Below, one piece after another: positions 1 to 8,604 of a stretch of 64,000 nucleotides of DNA. The position numbers and the translations under genes are program-made. The stretch spans positions 30,841-94,840 of the forward strand of contig JACDGS010000010.1 of assembly GCA_013821455.1 (NCBI GenBank). Reading direction: 5' to 3'. This DNA is from Chthoniobacterales bacterium. Its GTDB lineage: Bacteria; Verrucomicrobiota; Verrucomicrobiia; Chthoniobacterales; UBA10450. The notes below the pieces were generated by a model that did not search any database, was not told where the DNA came from, and was given only the letters and a program-made list of their open reading frames with translations. Numbering within the stretch: the stretch's first letter is position 1; each line of letters opens with the position of its first letter.

Positions 1-678
1 GATCTGAGTCGGGATGAAATCGAAGCAGTCGTTGCAGAGCTCGTGCGGGCTCAGAAAATTTTTCGCGCGAAAGGAATCGTGGCCGAGGCCGCGTGGTGGC
101 TGGATCTTTGCGATCGTGCGCAAAAGCTCATCGATGCCGCACATCGCCAGCATCCGCAGCAGGCTGGATCGGAATTAAGTGCAACGCGTTCAGCGTTGCA
201 GATCGAGGATACGCAGTTGTTCGACGCACTCGTTAGGCACCTTTGTGCGCATGGTTTCGAGCGTGTGGGCAACGCGATTCGGCGGCGCGGTCACCGGCCC
301 GCATTGCCGCCACAACTGCAACGCGCCGGTGCAGAAATTCGTGCGGCCCTGGCCGCGCAGCCTTTCGATCCGCCCTCGCGCAAGCAACTCATCCGCGACG
401 CCGCCGCGCGCGAGGCGCTGCGTTTTCTCGCGGAAACCGGCGAGGTCGTCCTGCTTGGCGACGATGTTCTTTTGGGTGCCGCGACATTCGTGGAAATGAA
501 GAGCCGCATCCAGCAGTCGTTAGGCACGAAGGGACCGGCAACGGCGAGCGAGCTGCGCCAACTCCTCGGCACTTCGCGACGCATCCTTATCCCGTTGCTC
601 GAGCACCTCGATCGCGTTGGCCTGACGGTTCGCCAGGGCGATCGGCGCGCCCTGCGCCAAAGCGCGCCAGCTCGTTAG
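1..678 (+). CDS. selB: Selenocysteine-specific elongation factor SelB, C-terminal part (5' end outside window)
   Basis: The frame is open from base 1, so the gene starts before the window. The visible ~225 residues look like the winged-helix tail of SelB, the GTPase that delivers Sec-tRNA to UGA codons next to a SECIS hairpin. The last domain carries the family-like stretch around TSRRILIPLLEHLDRVGLT followed by GDRR, matching the mRNA-binding winged helix that ends SelB proteins. The GTPase domains are not visible. The context supports the call: a formate dehydrogenase with an in-frame TGA and SECIS lies 6 kb away. The stop TAG lies inside a copy of the dispersed 9-mer (672-680), which also holds the stop of the convergent downstream gene. 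Confidence 0.82.
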   Translation, partial: DLSRDEIEAVVAELVRAQKIFRAKGIVAEAAWWLDLCDRAQKLIDAAHRQHPQQAGSELSATRSALQIEDTQLFDALVRHLCAHGFERVGNAIRRRGHRPALPPQLQRAGAEIRAALAAQPFDPPSRKQLIRDAAAREALRFLAETGEVVLLGDDVLLGAATFVEMKSRIQQSLGTKGPATASELRQLLGTSRRILIPLLEHLDRVGLTVRQGDRRALRQSAPAR

Positions 679-1490
679 GCGTTTTCGGTGCTGGCGATGT
701 GCTCGGCGTGCGCGAGCGCCGCGACGATGGACGTACCGCCGATGATGTTGCCGAGCAGAATTGGGAACATGTAGCCAAAATACTCGGCGACCGATTTCAC
801 GCCGGTGACGACGAGATAAAACCCATCCACCGACCCGGCGATGATGTGCGAGAAGCCGCCTAACGACACGATGTAAGTGATGATGATGATGACCCAAACC
901 CGCGCCGTTTCCGCGAAGGGCAGCAGCCAAACCATGAGCGCGATGAGCCAGCCCGCGAAAATTCCGCGCAGGATAAGTTCGCCGAAAGTGTGGTTCATAC
1001 TTTCGGCGCCCAACTGGCTCATTGTTTGTTGAATCGCGGGCTCGAGCACGTTGGTTTTTCCCAGGACAAGCGCGATCAGAAACGCGCCGACCAAATTCGC
1101 GACGAGAATAATCGCCCATAGCCTAACGACGTTGCCGAAAGTGCGCAGATCCTTTTTGCGCAGGAGTGGCAGGATGACGGTGAGCGTGTTCTCGGTGAAA
1201 AGCTGTTGCCGTCCGAGGACGACGACGAGAAAACCGATGCAGTAACCGAACTTCGCGATCAGCGGCCGCCACGGCGCGTCGGGCAGATGGCTGCGGAGCA
1301 GGGCTTCGCTCACCAGCGAAAAACCCATCGAGAGTCCGGCCGCCAAACCCGACCACGCCAGGGCCGAGGTCGATCGCTCCAGCTCATGTTCGCCCTCTTT
1401 ATGAACGGCCTCGTAAACAATCTGGCCTCTCGGCGAAGACCGCTGCTCGACTTCTTCGGCCTTTTTCGCTTCCTCTTTTTCGGTCGCCAT
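675..1490 (-). CDS. Formate/nitrite transporter (FNT) family channel
   Basis: A 271-residue integral membrane protein with a charged cytoplasmic N-terminus (about 45 residues) followed by six hydrophobic stretches, the usual FNT layout (FocA, NirC, YfdC). Diagnostic parts are the glutamine-rich segment VLGRQQLFTENTLT and the pore-lining LGGFSHIIAGSVDGF segment. FNT pentamers conduct formate, nitrite or similar small anions. It is the last gene of a minus-strand run with formate dehydrogenase subunits, so formate uptake or release is the likely role. It is 17 bp downstream of the NrfD-type gene. Its stop TAA is inside the 9-mer at 672-680, overlapping the stop of selB on the other strand. The extended N-terminus resembles the YfdC branch, so the exact substrate is uncertain. 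Confidence 0.88.
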   Translation of the reverse strand: MATEKEEAKKAEEVEQRSSPRGQIVYEAVHKEGEHELERSTSALAWSGLAAGLSMGFSLVSEALLRSHLPDAPWRPLIAKFGYCIGFLVVVLGRQQLFTENTLTVILPLLRKKDLRTFGNVVRLWAIILVANLVGAFLIALVLGKTNVLEPAIQQTMSQLGAESMNHTFGELILRGIFAGWLIALMVWLLPFAETARVWVIIIITYIVSLGGFSHIIAGSVDGFYLVVTGVKSVAEYFGYMFPILLGNIIGGTSIVAALAHAEHIASTENA

Positions 1491-1507
1491 AAGCGTTGAT
1501 CGGCTCG

Positions 1508-2491
1508 TTAGCGCTGCGACGCAAAGACCGCTTCCGGGTCGCGGCCCGAGACGCGGCCGGCCGCAATCCAGCCGAAGCGACTGCAGAGCGCGCCGAGTAA
1601 AAACGAAATCGCGGCGAGCGGAACCAGGTTCGTTAGGCGAAAAATAATCGACAAGGGTCCGGAAAGAATCTCGCCGGCGCGAATGAGCCAGCCCGAGCCG
1701 CCACGATGCAGCGCGCGATCAGCCGCGCCGTGTTTGTCGATCTCGAGCCAGATCCAAAGAAGCGCCTCGACGATCGCGGCCAACATTCCAAGCACGAACA
1801 GCGGACGAGTTTGAAAACCGAGGAGCTCGAGAATCGCGGCGGCGCAACCGAGGCCGGCGGTGCCGAAATGAATCGGCAGAAGTGTGCGATGCAAAAACCA
1901 TGCGGGGATCGCGGTCGCGCCTAACAATACGCCGGTGTAGGTCGCGAGGCCGAGTCCGAACAGCGCCGCGCCGAAGCAGAGCAGCCCGCATAAAATGAGG
2001 ACCAGGGTAGCAATCGAAGGCGCGAAGGCATCGCGCAGGTACAGCTCGAAAATCAGGCACGCCGGAACTGCAAAACTGCTGAAGGCCGAGAGAATCCAGG
2101 CGCCGACCGACATCGGTGAACGGTGTTTGAAAACGCGCAGCATGTTCAGGAAAAGCATCGGGCGGCCCAGATCCATGATGAGAAGAACTGGCGAAAGAAG
2201 CGCGCCCGCGGCCATGATCCAAAGCGCGCCACGTGCGAGCTCGATTTGCCTAACGAGAAGCGCGGCGACGGCAATCAGGGGAGCCATTCCGCTGGCGCCG
2301 CCAAGGAAAAAGTAGAGGGGAATTTCCCACGTCCAAACCGGCGGCTTAACGACCGCTTCGCCGTAATAGCCGGGCAAGCGCGGAATCGGTCCGCCGGAAA
2401 TATCGACGCCGCGCCCGGTGACCGCGCCGCCATGCTTCGCCCCTTTGCGGAGCGAATCGAGACGATCTTCGAAATTGCGATCAGCGTTCAT
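1508..2491 (-). CDS. NrfD/PsrC-type membrane subunit of a formate dehydrogenase complex
   Basis: A 327-residue protein with about 8-9 hydrophobic helices. Its start (YGEAVVKPPVWTWEIPLYFFLGGASGM) is typical of NrfD/PsrC proteins, the quinone-reactive membrane anchors paired with a four-cluster ferredoxin subunit and a molybdopterin catalytic subunit. It probably passes formate-derived electrons to the quinone pool. It lies directly downstream of the iron-sulfur subunit, separated by a palindromic repeat at 2517-2634, and the catalytic subunit is next upstream. The gene ends in CGC TAA CGA, a near-copy of the dispersed 9-mer. Confidence 0.85.
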   Translation of the reverse strand: MNADRNFEDRLDSLRKGAKHGGAVTGRGVDISGGPIPRLPGYYGEAVVKPPVWTWEIPLYFFLGGASGMAPLIAVAALLVRQIELARGALWIMAAGALLSPVLLIMDLGRPMLFLNMLRVFKHRSPMSVGAWILSAFSSFAVPACLIFELYLRDAFAPSIATLVLILCGLLCFGAALFGLGLATYTGVLLGATAIPAWFLHRTLLPIHFGTAGLGCAAAILELLGFQTRPLFVLGMLAAIVEALLWIWLEIDKHGAADRALHRGGSGWLIRAGEILSGPLSIIFRLTNLVPLAAISFLLGALCSRFGWIAAGRVSGRDPEAVFASQR

Positions 2492-2516
2492 AAAGCGACC
2501 GGCATCGAGGAAAATT

Positions 2517-2634
2517 CCGGGGAGCGCATGCGCCTCGCGTGCTCCGTTACGCGCCTCGCGGAACGGTCTTCACACGCGCCGAGGGTTTTCGGCGAGGCGC
2601 CGAAAACAGCACGCGAGGCGCATGCGCTCCCCGG
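2517..2634. repeat. MITE-like palindromic element, copy 1
   Basis: A 118-bp intergenic element bounded by perfect 27-bp inverted repeats (2517-2543 and 2608-2634), which contain GCGCATGCGCCTCGCGTGCT. Between them is a second hairpin with arms GTTTTCGGC / GCCGAAAAC (about 2585-2607). The same end family, with TA and TC variants, bounds the 153-bp element at 26993-27145. It carries no gene and no transposase-like ORF, so it is probably non-autonomous. It lies between the iron-sulfur and NrfD genes and would fold strongly in their shared mRNA. Confidence 0.85.
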
Positions 2635-2666
2635 GCACTTTGTCGCCGCGCTCGTTAGGCAATTCA

Positions 2667-3539
2667 TCATGCAAAAAAGGCGAAGGCGGCGCCAACAGCG
2701 AGAACGGCGCCGAGGGCGGCGACAGCGGCAGCGCTCCAGGACGATTTCAAATAGATCGTCGGGATCTCCGGTTTCGGCGGAAGGCCATAAGCCTCCGCTT
2801 CGCCTAACAATAGGAACAAGGCGTGAATTCCACCGACGGAGGTTTCGGTCGGATCGTAGATCTGCGCGTCGTCGTAGCCGCTCGCGCGCAAGGTCTCCAC
2901 GCGCTTCCGCGCCAGCGCTCGCACATCATCGAGCCGGCCGAAGACGATCGATTCGGTCGGACAAACTTTCGCGCACGCGGGGGTGAGTCCGCTCTTTTGG
3001 CGGTCGTAACAGAAGGTGCATTTGAAGGCGCCGCCCGCGTCAGGCAAAGGTTCCGGCCGGCGGTCGATGACGCCGAAGGGACACGAGACCACGCAATAAC
3101 CGCAGCCGTTGCAGACATCGTTTTGCACGAGGACGGAACCGACTTCCGTGCGCACAATCGATCCGGTCGGGCACGCTTCGAGGCAGCCCGCGTTCTCGCA
3201 ATGTTTGCAAACGTCCGACAAAAAAATCCAGCGAAACGGATCGTCGTCGCCATCCTTGCCTAACGAGTGCGTGCCAACGACTTGTTTTCCCTTTTGCTGG
3301 TCTTGCTCGACGAACAGGACGTGGCGCCAGGTCGAAGCTCCGAGGTGGCCGGTGTTGTCGTAGGAATTTCCTGTCCAGGTGTAGCCGTCATCGGGGACGT
3401 CGTTCCATTCCTTGCAGGCGACTTCACACGCTTTGCAACCGATGCAGACGGTCGGGTCGGTGAAGAATCCGACTTCGACGCGATCTTCCACGAACGAATG
3501 CCGGCGCTGATTCGTACTCTGGATGCCTTCGCCGATCAT
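2667..3539 (-). CDS. Formate dehydrogenase iron-sulfur (beta) subunit
   Basis: A 290-residue four-cluster ferredoxin subunit. Cysteine groups appear at CIGCKACEVAC near residue 32, then CKHCENAGCLEACP, CNGCGYCVVSCPFG, and CTFCYDRQKSG..CAKVCP, the FdnH/HybA arrangement that wires a molybdopterin subunit to a membrane partner. The C-terminus ends in one hydrophobic helix (SWSAAAVAALGAVLAVGAAF), as in FdnH, which anchors the subunit. Upstream on the same strand is the selenocysteine formate dehydrogenase and downstream the NrfD subunit, giving a complete respiratory complex. A copy of the 9-mer (2652-2660) follows its stop codon by a few bases. Confidence 0.92.
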   Translation of the reverse strand: MIGEGIQSTNQRRHSFVEDRVEVGFFTDPTVCIGCKACEVACKEWNDVPDDGYTWTGNSYDNTGHLGASTWRHVLFVEQDQQKGKQVVGTHSLGKDGDDDPFRWIFLSDVCKHCENAGCLEACPTGSIVRTEVGSVLVQNDVCNGCGYCVVSCPFGVIDRRPEPLPDAGGAFKCTFCYDRQKSGLTPACAKVCPTESIVFGRLDDVRALARKRVETLRASGYDDAQIYDPTETSVGGIHALFLLLGEAEAYGLPPKPEIPTIYLKSSWSAAAVAALGAVLAVGAAFAFFA

Positions 3540-3550
3540 GGGAGAAAATT

Positions 3551-3646
3551 AATTTGGAAGCCAGGAAACCAGGAAAAAAAGGAGACAGTTATGCCGCAGA
3601 CTCTGGCGAAATTCTTTTCCCTTCCTGGTTTCCTGGCTTCCAAATT
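3551..3646. repeat. 25-bp inverted repeat between formate dehydrogenase genes
   Basis: Perfect 25-bp arms at 3551-3575 and 3622-3646 (core GGAAGCCAGGAAACCAGG and its complement) with a 46-bp spacer. It lies between the stop of the catalytic subunit (3657) and the start of the iron-sulfur subunit (3539). It could fold as an mRNA hairpin that tunes the ratio of the two subunits, or be a small mobile repeat. No ORF is present. Confidence 0.85.
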
Positions 3647-3656
3647 CATCCTCTGC

Positions 3657-6600
3657 TTATTCCGACGTTCCGTGCTGGCCGTGGCCGGATTGATGTTTGC
3701 CGCCTTCGGGCGCACCGGGCGCCGGTTGCTCGGGATGCAAATTCTCCGGGCCAGCTTGCGACGCGTATTTATTGAGGAATGGGAGATACGCTGGGCCCCT
3801 CGGCAACTTGCCCGGGACGATGTTGCAAACGAGCGCCTTCGTTTCCATGATCGTAACGTTCGGTTCGCCGGAGATGGCCATGAGATCGTTCGCCACGTCG
3901 CCGCGCAACGGTCCGGCCGAGCCCCAATGAAATGGCATGGCCACTTGGTGGATGATGCGGCCGTCAAAATGCAACGGGCGCAGCCGGCGACTAACGAGTG
4001 CGCGCGCGCCGATCGCCGCGCGCAGATTCACCACGCAAACGTCGTCGCCGTTTTTGATTCCCAGCTCGGTGGCGAGCTCGCGCGAAAGCTCGACAAACAT
4101 TTCCGGCTGCAGTTCGGCGAGGTGCGGCAGGAAACGGCTCATCCCGCCAGCGGTATGGTGTTCCGTTAGGCGATACGTCGTTAGAATGTAGGGAAAACGC
4201 GGGTCGTTAGGCGGCGCGAAACGATTCGTCGCGCGGGTGAACCAATCGACCACCGGATTGGTGTCGCGCGGATAGAGCGCGTTGTGCATGGGCGATTCGA
4301 GCGCTTCGAAATGCGTCGGCATCGGCCCGTCCTGCAAACCTTTCGGCACATGCAGCCAGGCGAGACCGTCTTCGTGCAAAATGAAGGGCGCGTCGCCCGG
4401 CTGCGCGGCGAGGCCTTCGCGATGTCCGTTAGGCTGATAATTGGGCGGTTTGTCTTTTTGAAAATCGGGCACGTCGTAGCCGGTCCAGGATTCGTTAGGC
4501 GCGTCCCACCAGACGAGTTTCTTGCGCTCGCTCCAAGGCGAACCATCGGGAGCCGCGCTCGCGCGGTTGTAGATGATCCGGCGATCCGCCGGCCAGGCAA
4601 AGCCCCAGCCGTGGCCGAGATAATCCCGCGACTCACGAGCGAGCGCTTTGTTCTTGCCGTCGCTCGGAAAAATGCCGGAGTAGATCCAGCAGCCGCAGGC
4701 GGTCGAGCCATCGTCTTTCAGGTCGTTGAAGCCGTCGAGTTGCGCTTCCACACCGTAACGAAAAATGGATTCGTTAGGCGCAGGCTCGCTCGAAATTTTC
4801 CAGCCGTTAATTTCCGCGAGAACGGCTTCCATCTTGGGCTCGCCGTGCTCGTCCTCGGGATACCACCAGTCGAGCGCGCGCAGCGGTTCATCGAGCGGGT
4901 CGTTGGAGGCGTGCGCTTTGGCGATGAGGCGTTTTGCGAGCTGATGCATGAACCAGCTTTCGCTCCGCGATTCCCCGGGCGGATCAACGGCTTTCTCGCG
5001 CCATTGTACGAGCCGTTGAGTCTGAGTGAACGACCCTTCTTTTTCCGCATGGCCGGCGACGGGAAAAAGAAAAACTTCCGTTTCGATTTCTTCGGTTTTG
5101 AGTTCGCCGCGCTCGATCTCGGGCGAGTCGTACCAAAACGATGCGGTCTCGACTTCGACGAGATCGCGCACGACGAGCCACTGCAACCGCGCGAGGGCTT
5201 TGCGCTCGAGGCGCGCGTTCTGCGCGCCGACGGCGGGGTTTTGTCCCATCACGAGCATGCCTTCCATTTTGCCGTCGAGCATGTCGTAAAGGAATTCGAA
5301 GAAGCTGTGATCGCCGGTGATTTTCGGCATCCAATCGTAACCGTAATCGTTCTCTTTCGTCGCGCGCGCGCCGTAGTAAGCCTTGAGCAGACTGATGTAA
5401 TACTTCGGATAATTCGCCCAAAGACCGGTCGGCTTGGTGTTTTTCTTCAGATGATCGCCTAACGAGTGCTCGTCTTTTGAGGCACTCGGCATGTTGAGAT
5501 AACCGGGGAGAATGTCGTAGAGCGTGGGGATGTCGGTCGAGCCCTGGATCGAGGCGTGACCGCGCAGGGCGAGGATGCCGCCGCCGGGCCGGCCGATGTT
5601 GCCTAACAATAACTGCAAAATCGCCGCGGTGCGGATGATCTGGACGCCTTTGGAATGTTGCGTCCAACCGACCGCGTAACAGATCGCGGCGGTTTTTTCC
5701 GGACCCGAGCAGCTCGTTAAGTGATCGGCCACTTGCAGGAAAAGTTCCGGCGGAATGCCGCAAACTTTCGCGACCATTTGGGGCGTGTAGCGCGAGAAGT
5801 GGCGCTTCAGTTTTTGGAAAACGCAGCGCGGATGCTGCAGGGAAAGATCGCGTCGCGGGAAGCTGAGGTTGTCCTCGCCTTCGTAGGCCCAGGTTTTTGG
5901 ATCATAGAAGCGCTCCGCTTCGTTCCAACCCGAAAAATAAGCGTCGCCGTTATCTTCCGTGTCGCGGAAATCTTCGCGCAAAATGCACGAGGCATTCGTG
6001 TAATGGACGACGTATTCGCGGAAGAATTTTTCCTCCGTTAAAACATGCCTAACGAGTCCGCCGAGAAAGGCAATGTCAGTCCCGGCGCGGATCGGCACCC
6101 AGATATCCGCGAGCGCACTCGTGCGCGAAAAACGCGGATCGACGTGAATGATGGTCGCGCCCTTTTCCTTCGCCTTCATGACCCAGCGGAAGCCGACCGG
6201 ATGCGCCTCGGCCATGGAGGAACCTTCGATTAAAATGCAGTCAGCGTTCGCGAGATCTTGTTGCGCGGTCGTAGCTCCGCCCCGGCCAAAGCTGGTGCCC
6301 AGACCGGGCACCGTGCTGCTGTGTCATATCCGCGCCTGGTTGGAAATGCAGACCATTCCCAGGCCTCCGGCGAAGAGTTTCTTGATGAGATAATTTTCCT
6401 CGTTGTCGAGGGTGGCGCCGCCGAGATGGGCGATCGCTTTGGTGCGGTTGAGGACGACGCCGTCCTGCTCGTGGATGAAGGTGCGTTTGCGCGATTCCCA
6501 AATGCGATCGGCGACCATCGACATGGCGCGATCGAGCGAAATTTCGCTCCACGACTTCGCGCGCGGGGCGCGATATTTCACCTTCAACTCACGGCGCGAG

Positions 6601-6890
6601 TGGGTGAGGAGTTGGAATGAGGCCGCGCCCTTTGGGCAGAGATTTCCCTGGCTGATCGGCGACTCGGGATCGCCCTCGATCGAGACCAATTTGCCGTTTT
6701 TGTGATAGATCAGCTGACCGCAACCGACCCCGCAATAAGGACAAATCGAGCGCGCCACTTTTGCGTCGTCGATGCGCGCGTGCAGCGCGCGCGTTTTATC
6801 GGACATCGACTCGAGGCCGGTGCCGTCTTTGCGTCCGAGGATTTGCCTAACGAGCGGCCACTTCAGGAAAAGGTCGACCGGCGAATCCAT
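3657..6890 (-). CDS. fdnG: Selenocysteine-containing formate dehydrogenase, catalytic (alpha) subunit
   Basis: Oxidises formate to CO2 using a molybdopterin-guanine-dinucleotide cofactor. The frame runs from 6890 to 3657 with one internal TGA at 6324-6326, codon 189. It sits exactly where FdnG-type enzymes carry Sec: NQARI-(TGA)-HSST..GLGTSFGRGG. A SECIS hairpin follows at once. The N-terminal 4Fe-4S motif is CPYCGVGCG..CPKG (residues ~48-90). Full length is about 1077 residues, normal for FdnG/FdoG. I see no twin-arginine signal, unlike E. coli FdnG, so a cytoplasmic-facing complex is possible. Downstream genes encode the iron-sulfur and NrfD subunits and an FNT channel, and selB is close by. 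A TGA-naive gene caller would split this gene in two. Confidence 0.93.
6294..6326 (-). promoter_or_regulatory. Bacterial SECIS element with its UGA selenocysteine codon
   Basis: On the minus strand the TGA (6326-6324) is followed 11 bases later by a perfect 7-bp stem GGTGCCC / GGGCACC (6312-6306 and 6300-6294) closing the loop GGTCT. The GGUCU apical loop is the SelB-binding feature of the E. coli fdhF SECIS, and the spacing is as expected for bacterial SECIS. This supports reading the TGA as selenocysteine rather than as a nonsense mutation. Confidence 0.93.
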
Positions 6891-6994
6891 CGCTGGAAGC
6901 TAGCACGAGTGACGATTTTTTGCCGGAAGTGGCGCCCGTTTATCGAGAAACGCGCGGCATTTTGTTTCGAAGTATCGCCCAGTGAGAGCTTGCG

Positions 6995-7020
6995 GGGTCC
7001 CTCGCTGCGCTCGGGATGAC
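6995..7020. repeat. GTCATCCCGAGCG-type dispersed repeat, single arm
   Basis: The sequence GGTCCCTCGCTGCGCTCGGGATGAC lies in the 160-bp gap between the formate dehydrogenase start and the porin stop. Related arms occur at 31869-31899 (single) and as inverted pairs at 36271-36376 and 42505-42650. It is followed by two direct copies of the 9-mer, at 7024 and 7043. Such repeats are common in bacterial intergenic DNA; no function can be read from the sequence. Confidence 0.75.
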
Positions 7021-7050
7021 AAGTCGTTAGGCTGCGACATCCTCGTTAGG

Positions 7051-8496
7051 CTAGAAGAGCACCTGGAGACGCAGGATCAATTCGTCAAAATTACTGTCAC
7101 CGAAGCTCGGATTAGCATCGCGGAAATCCGACCAGGTGTGGATGTAATTCGCCATCAACTTCACGTTGTCGGAGTGGACGTAGTAGTTCAGCCCGCCGGT
7201 GAAAGACTCGATGCCGTCGTTCGCGACCTGGCCGGGATTCAGGTGTTCCCATTTCGCCACCGCCTGCAGTTTTTTCGGCACGATGAAGTAGCTGGCCTGC
7301 ACGTAGTAGCCATTCGTGGTGAAGTCGGGAAACGCCGTCGGTCCGCGGCCATTGACATCCTCATTGAGATACTCGGCGATGAGATCGAACGGCCCGACCT
7401 TTAGCCAGGCATCGAAGCTGAAGGCATTGCGCTCAGCGGGGCTAGTGAGCACATATGAGGTGAGCGAGCCGTCCGGATTGACCCGCAGGTTGAGCGACGG
7501 AGAAATGTTGGTGCCGGTCTCGTCGCGGCTGTGGAAAAAATCGCCGCCGAGTTTGAGGCTCGCTTCCTGGCCCATGAGCTTTCCTTTGAAAGGCAAAAGC
7601 TCGAGCCGGCCGACGTAAAGAAACTCGTTGTTATCGTTGTTATTAAAGTTGCGGCCGTTGCCGTTAAAGACGCCGCCATAGTAAGTGACCAGGTCTTTGA
7701 GATCCGGCACGGCGTTCGTTAACGGTTTGCCCCAGATCATCGCGCCGATCTGCCGCTCGGGAACGATCGCGCCTGTCGGCAGGCTGCGTTCGATCGTGTA
7801 AATGAGCGTGTCGGGCGTCAGGTTTTCCAACCCGAAGGGCGCCTTCCATTGCCCGACGCGCACATTCGCTTCTGGAATTCCGTGCCAGTTGATGAAGACG
7901 TCAGTGGCGGAAAATTGCGTGCGATTGGAAGTCGAGGTCGTCGAGGTCGTGACCACCCCATTAGTGAGCGTTACTTTATTGACCGCAGTGACCGCGGCAT
8001 CGCTCTGTTCGAAGTCACCTTCGATTTTGAAATCGAATTGCTCGGCGAAATCGCCGACTAAATTGATCCGCGCGCGGCGAAGGCGGAAGCGATCTTTCAG
8101 CGCGGTCGTGCCGAAGCGACCTTCGAAAGCGGAGACATCGCCATCTTCAAAGTTCGCCTGAATATAACCGCCTAGAGTCAGCTTATATTCGGAGCCGCCG
8201 GGGTGAACATTGACTGGCGGTGGAGTCGGCGCGACGAAGACAGTTTTATTGTCATTGCCCGGAACCGGTTTCGCTTCTCCTCCCGAAATAATCGGGGCGA
8301 AGGGACTCTTCGCTCTGAGTTGCTGGACTTGATTTTCCAAGTCGGAGTTGCGCTGTTGGAGTTTCTGCACGGCCTGCTCCAGTTTTTTCAAACGCTCATT
8401 TTCGGAACCGCCCACCGCGTCCTGCGCGCGCAAAGGCTGTCCGACGAAAAGGAGCAAGCTGATCCCGACGAGAGAGAAAGTTTTCATAAGGTTCAT
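7051..8496 (-). CDS. OprO/OprP-type outer-membrane porin with coiled-coil N-terminus
   Basis: A 481-residue exported protein. The N-terminus is a signal peptide (TFSLVGISLLLFVGQPLRAQ), followed by a short heptad-rich coiled coil (ENERLKKLEQAVQKLQQRN, residues ~33-62) and then a long beta-rich barrel ending in a C-terminal phenylalanine (LRLQVLF), the usual outer-membrane insertion signal. The segment LGGYIQANFEDGD..FRLRRARINLVGDFAEQFDFKIEGDF matches phosphate-selective porin O/P family proteins. In Verrucomicrobia such porins pass various small anions. Its place between formate dehydrogenase and an OFA carrier suggests organic-anion passage, which is inference. The 9-mer at 7043-7051 abuts the TAG stop. 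Confidence 0.86.
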   Translation of the reverse strand: MNLMKTFSLVGISLLLFVGQPLRAQDAVGGSENERLKKLEQAVQKLQQRNSDLENQVQQLRAKSPFAPIISGGEAKPVPGNDNKTVFVAPTPPPVNVHPGGSEYKLTLGGYIQANFEDGDVSAFEGRFGTTALKDRFRLRRARINLVGDFAEQFDFKIEGDFEQSDAAVTAVNKVTLTNGVVTTSTTSTSNRTQFSATDVFINWHGIPEANVRVGQWKAPFGLENLTPDTLIYTIERSLPTGAIVPERQIGAMIWGKPLTNAVPDLKDLVTYYGGVFNGNGRNFNNNDNNEFLYVGRLELLPFKGKLMGQEASLKLGGDFFHSRDETGTNISPSLNLRVNPDGSLTSYVLTSPAERNAFSFDAWLKVGPFDLIAEYLNEDVNGRGPTAFPDFTTNGYYVQASYFIVPKKLQAVAKWEHLNPGQVANDGIESFTGGLNYYVHSDNVKLMANYIHTWSDFRDANPSFGDSNFDELILRLQVLF

Positions 8497-8604
8497 TTCA
8501 GTGGGGCGTGACTACATGAACTGCTGGCTCGGGTAAATAAAAAATGTTGTTACAATCAGGTGACTTTTGCATCCGTTGTTTGACGCAATCCGATTTTCTA
8601 GAGG

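Noticed and set aside
2517..2634. CRISPR array
   Set aside because: A single palindromic element without regular direct repeats or spacers; no cas genes anywhere in the window.
6324..6326. Formate dehydrogenase as a pseudogene split by a stop
   Set aside because: The TGA is at the known Sec position, followed by a GGUCU-loop SECIS, and selB is present.
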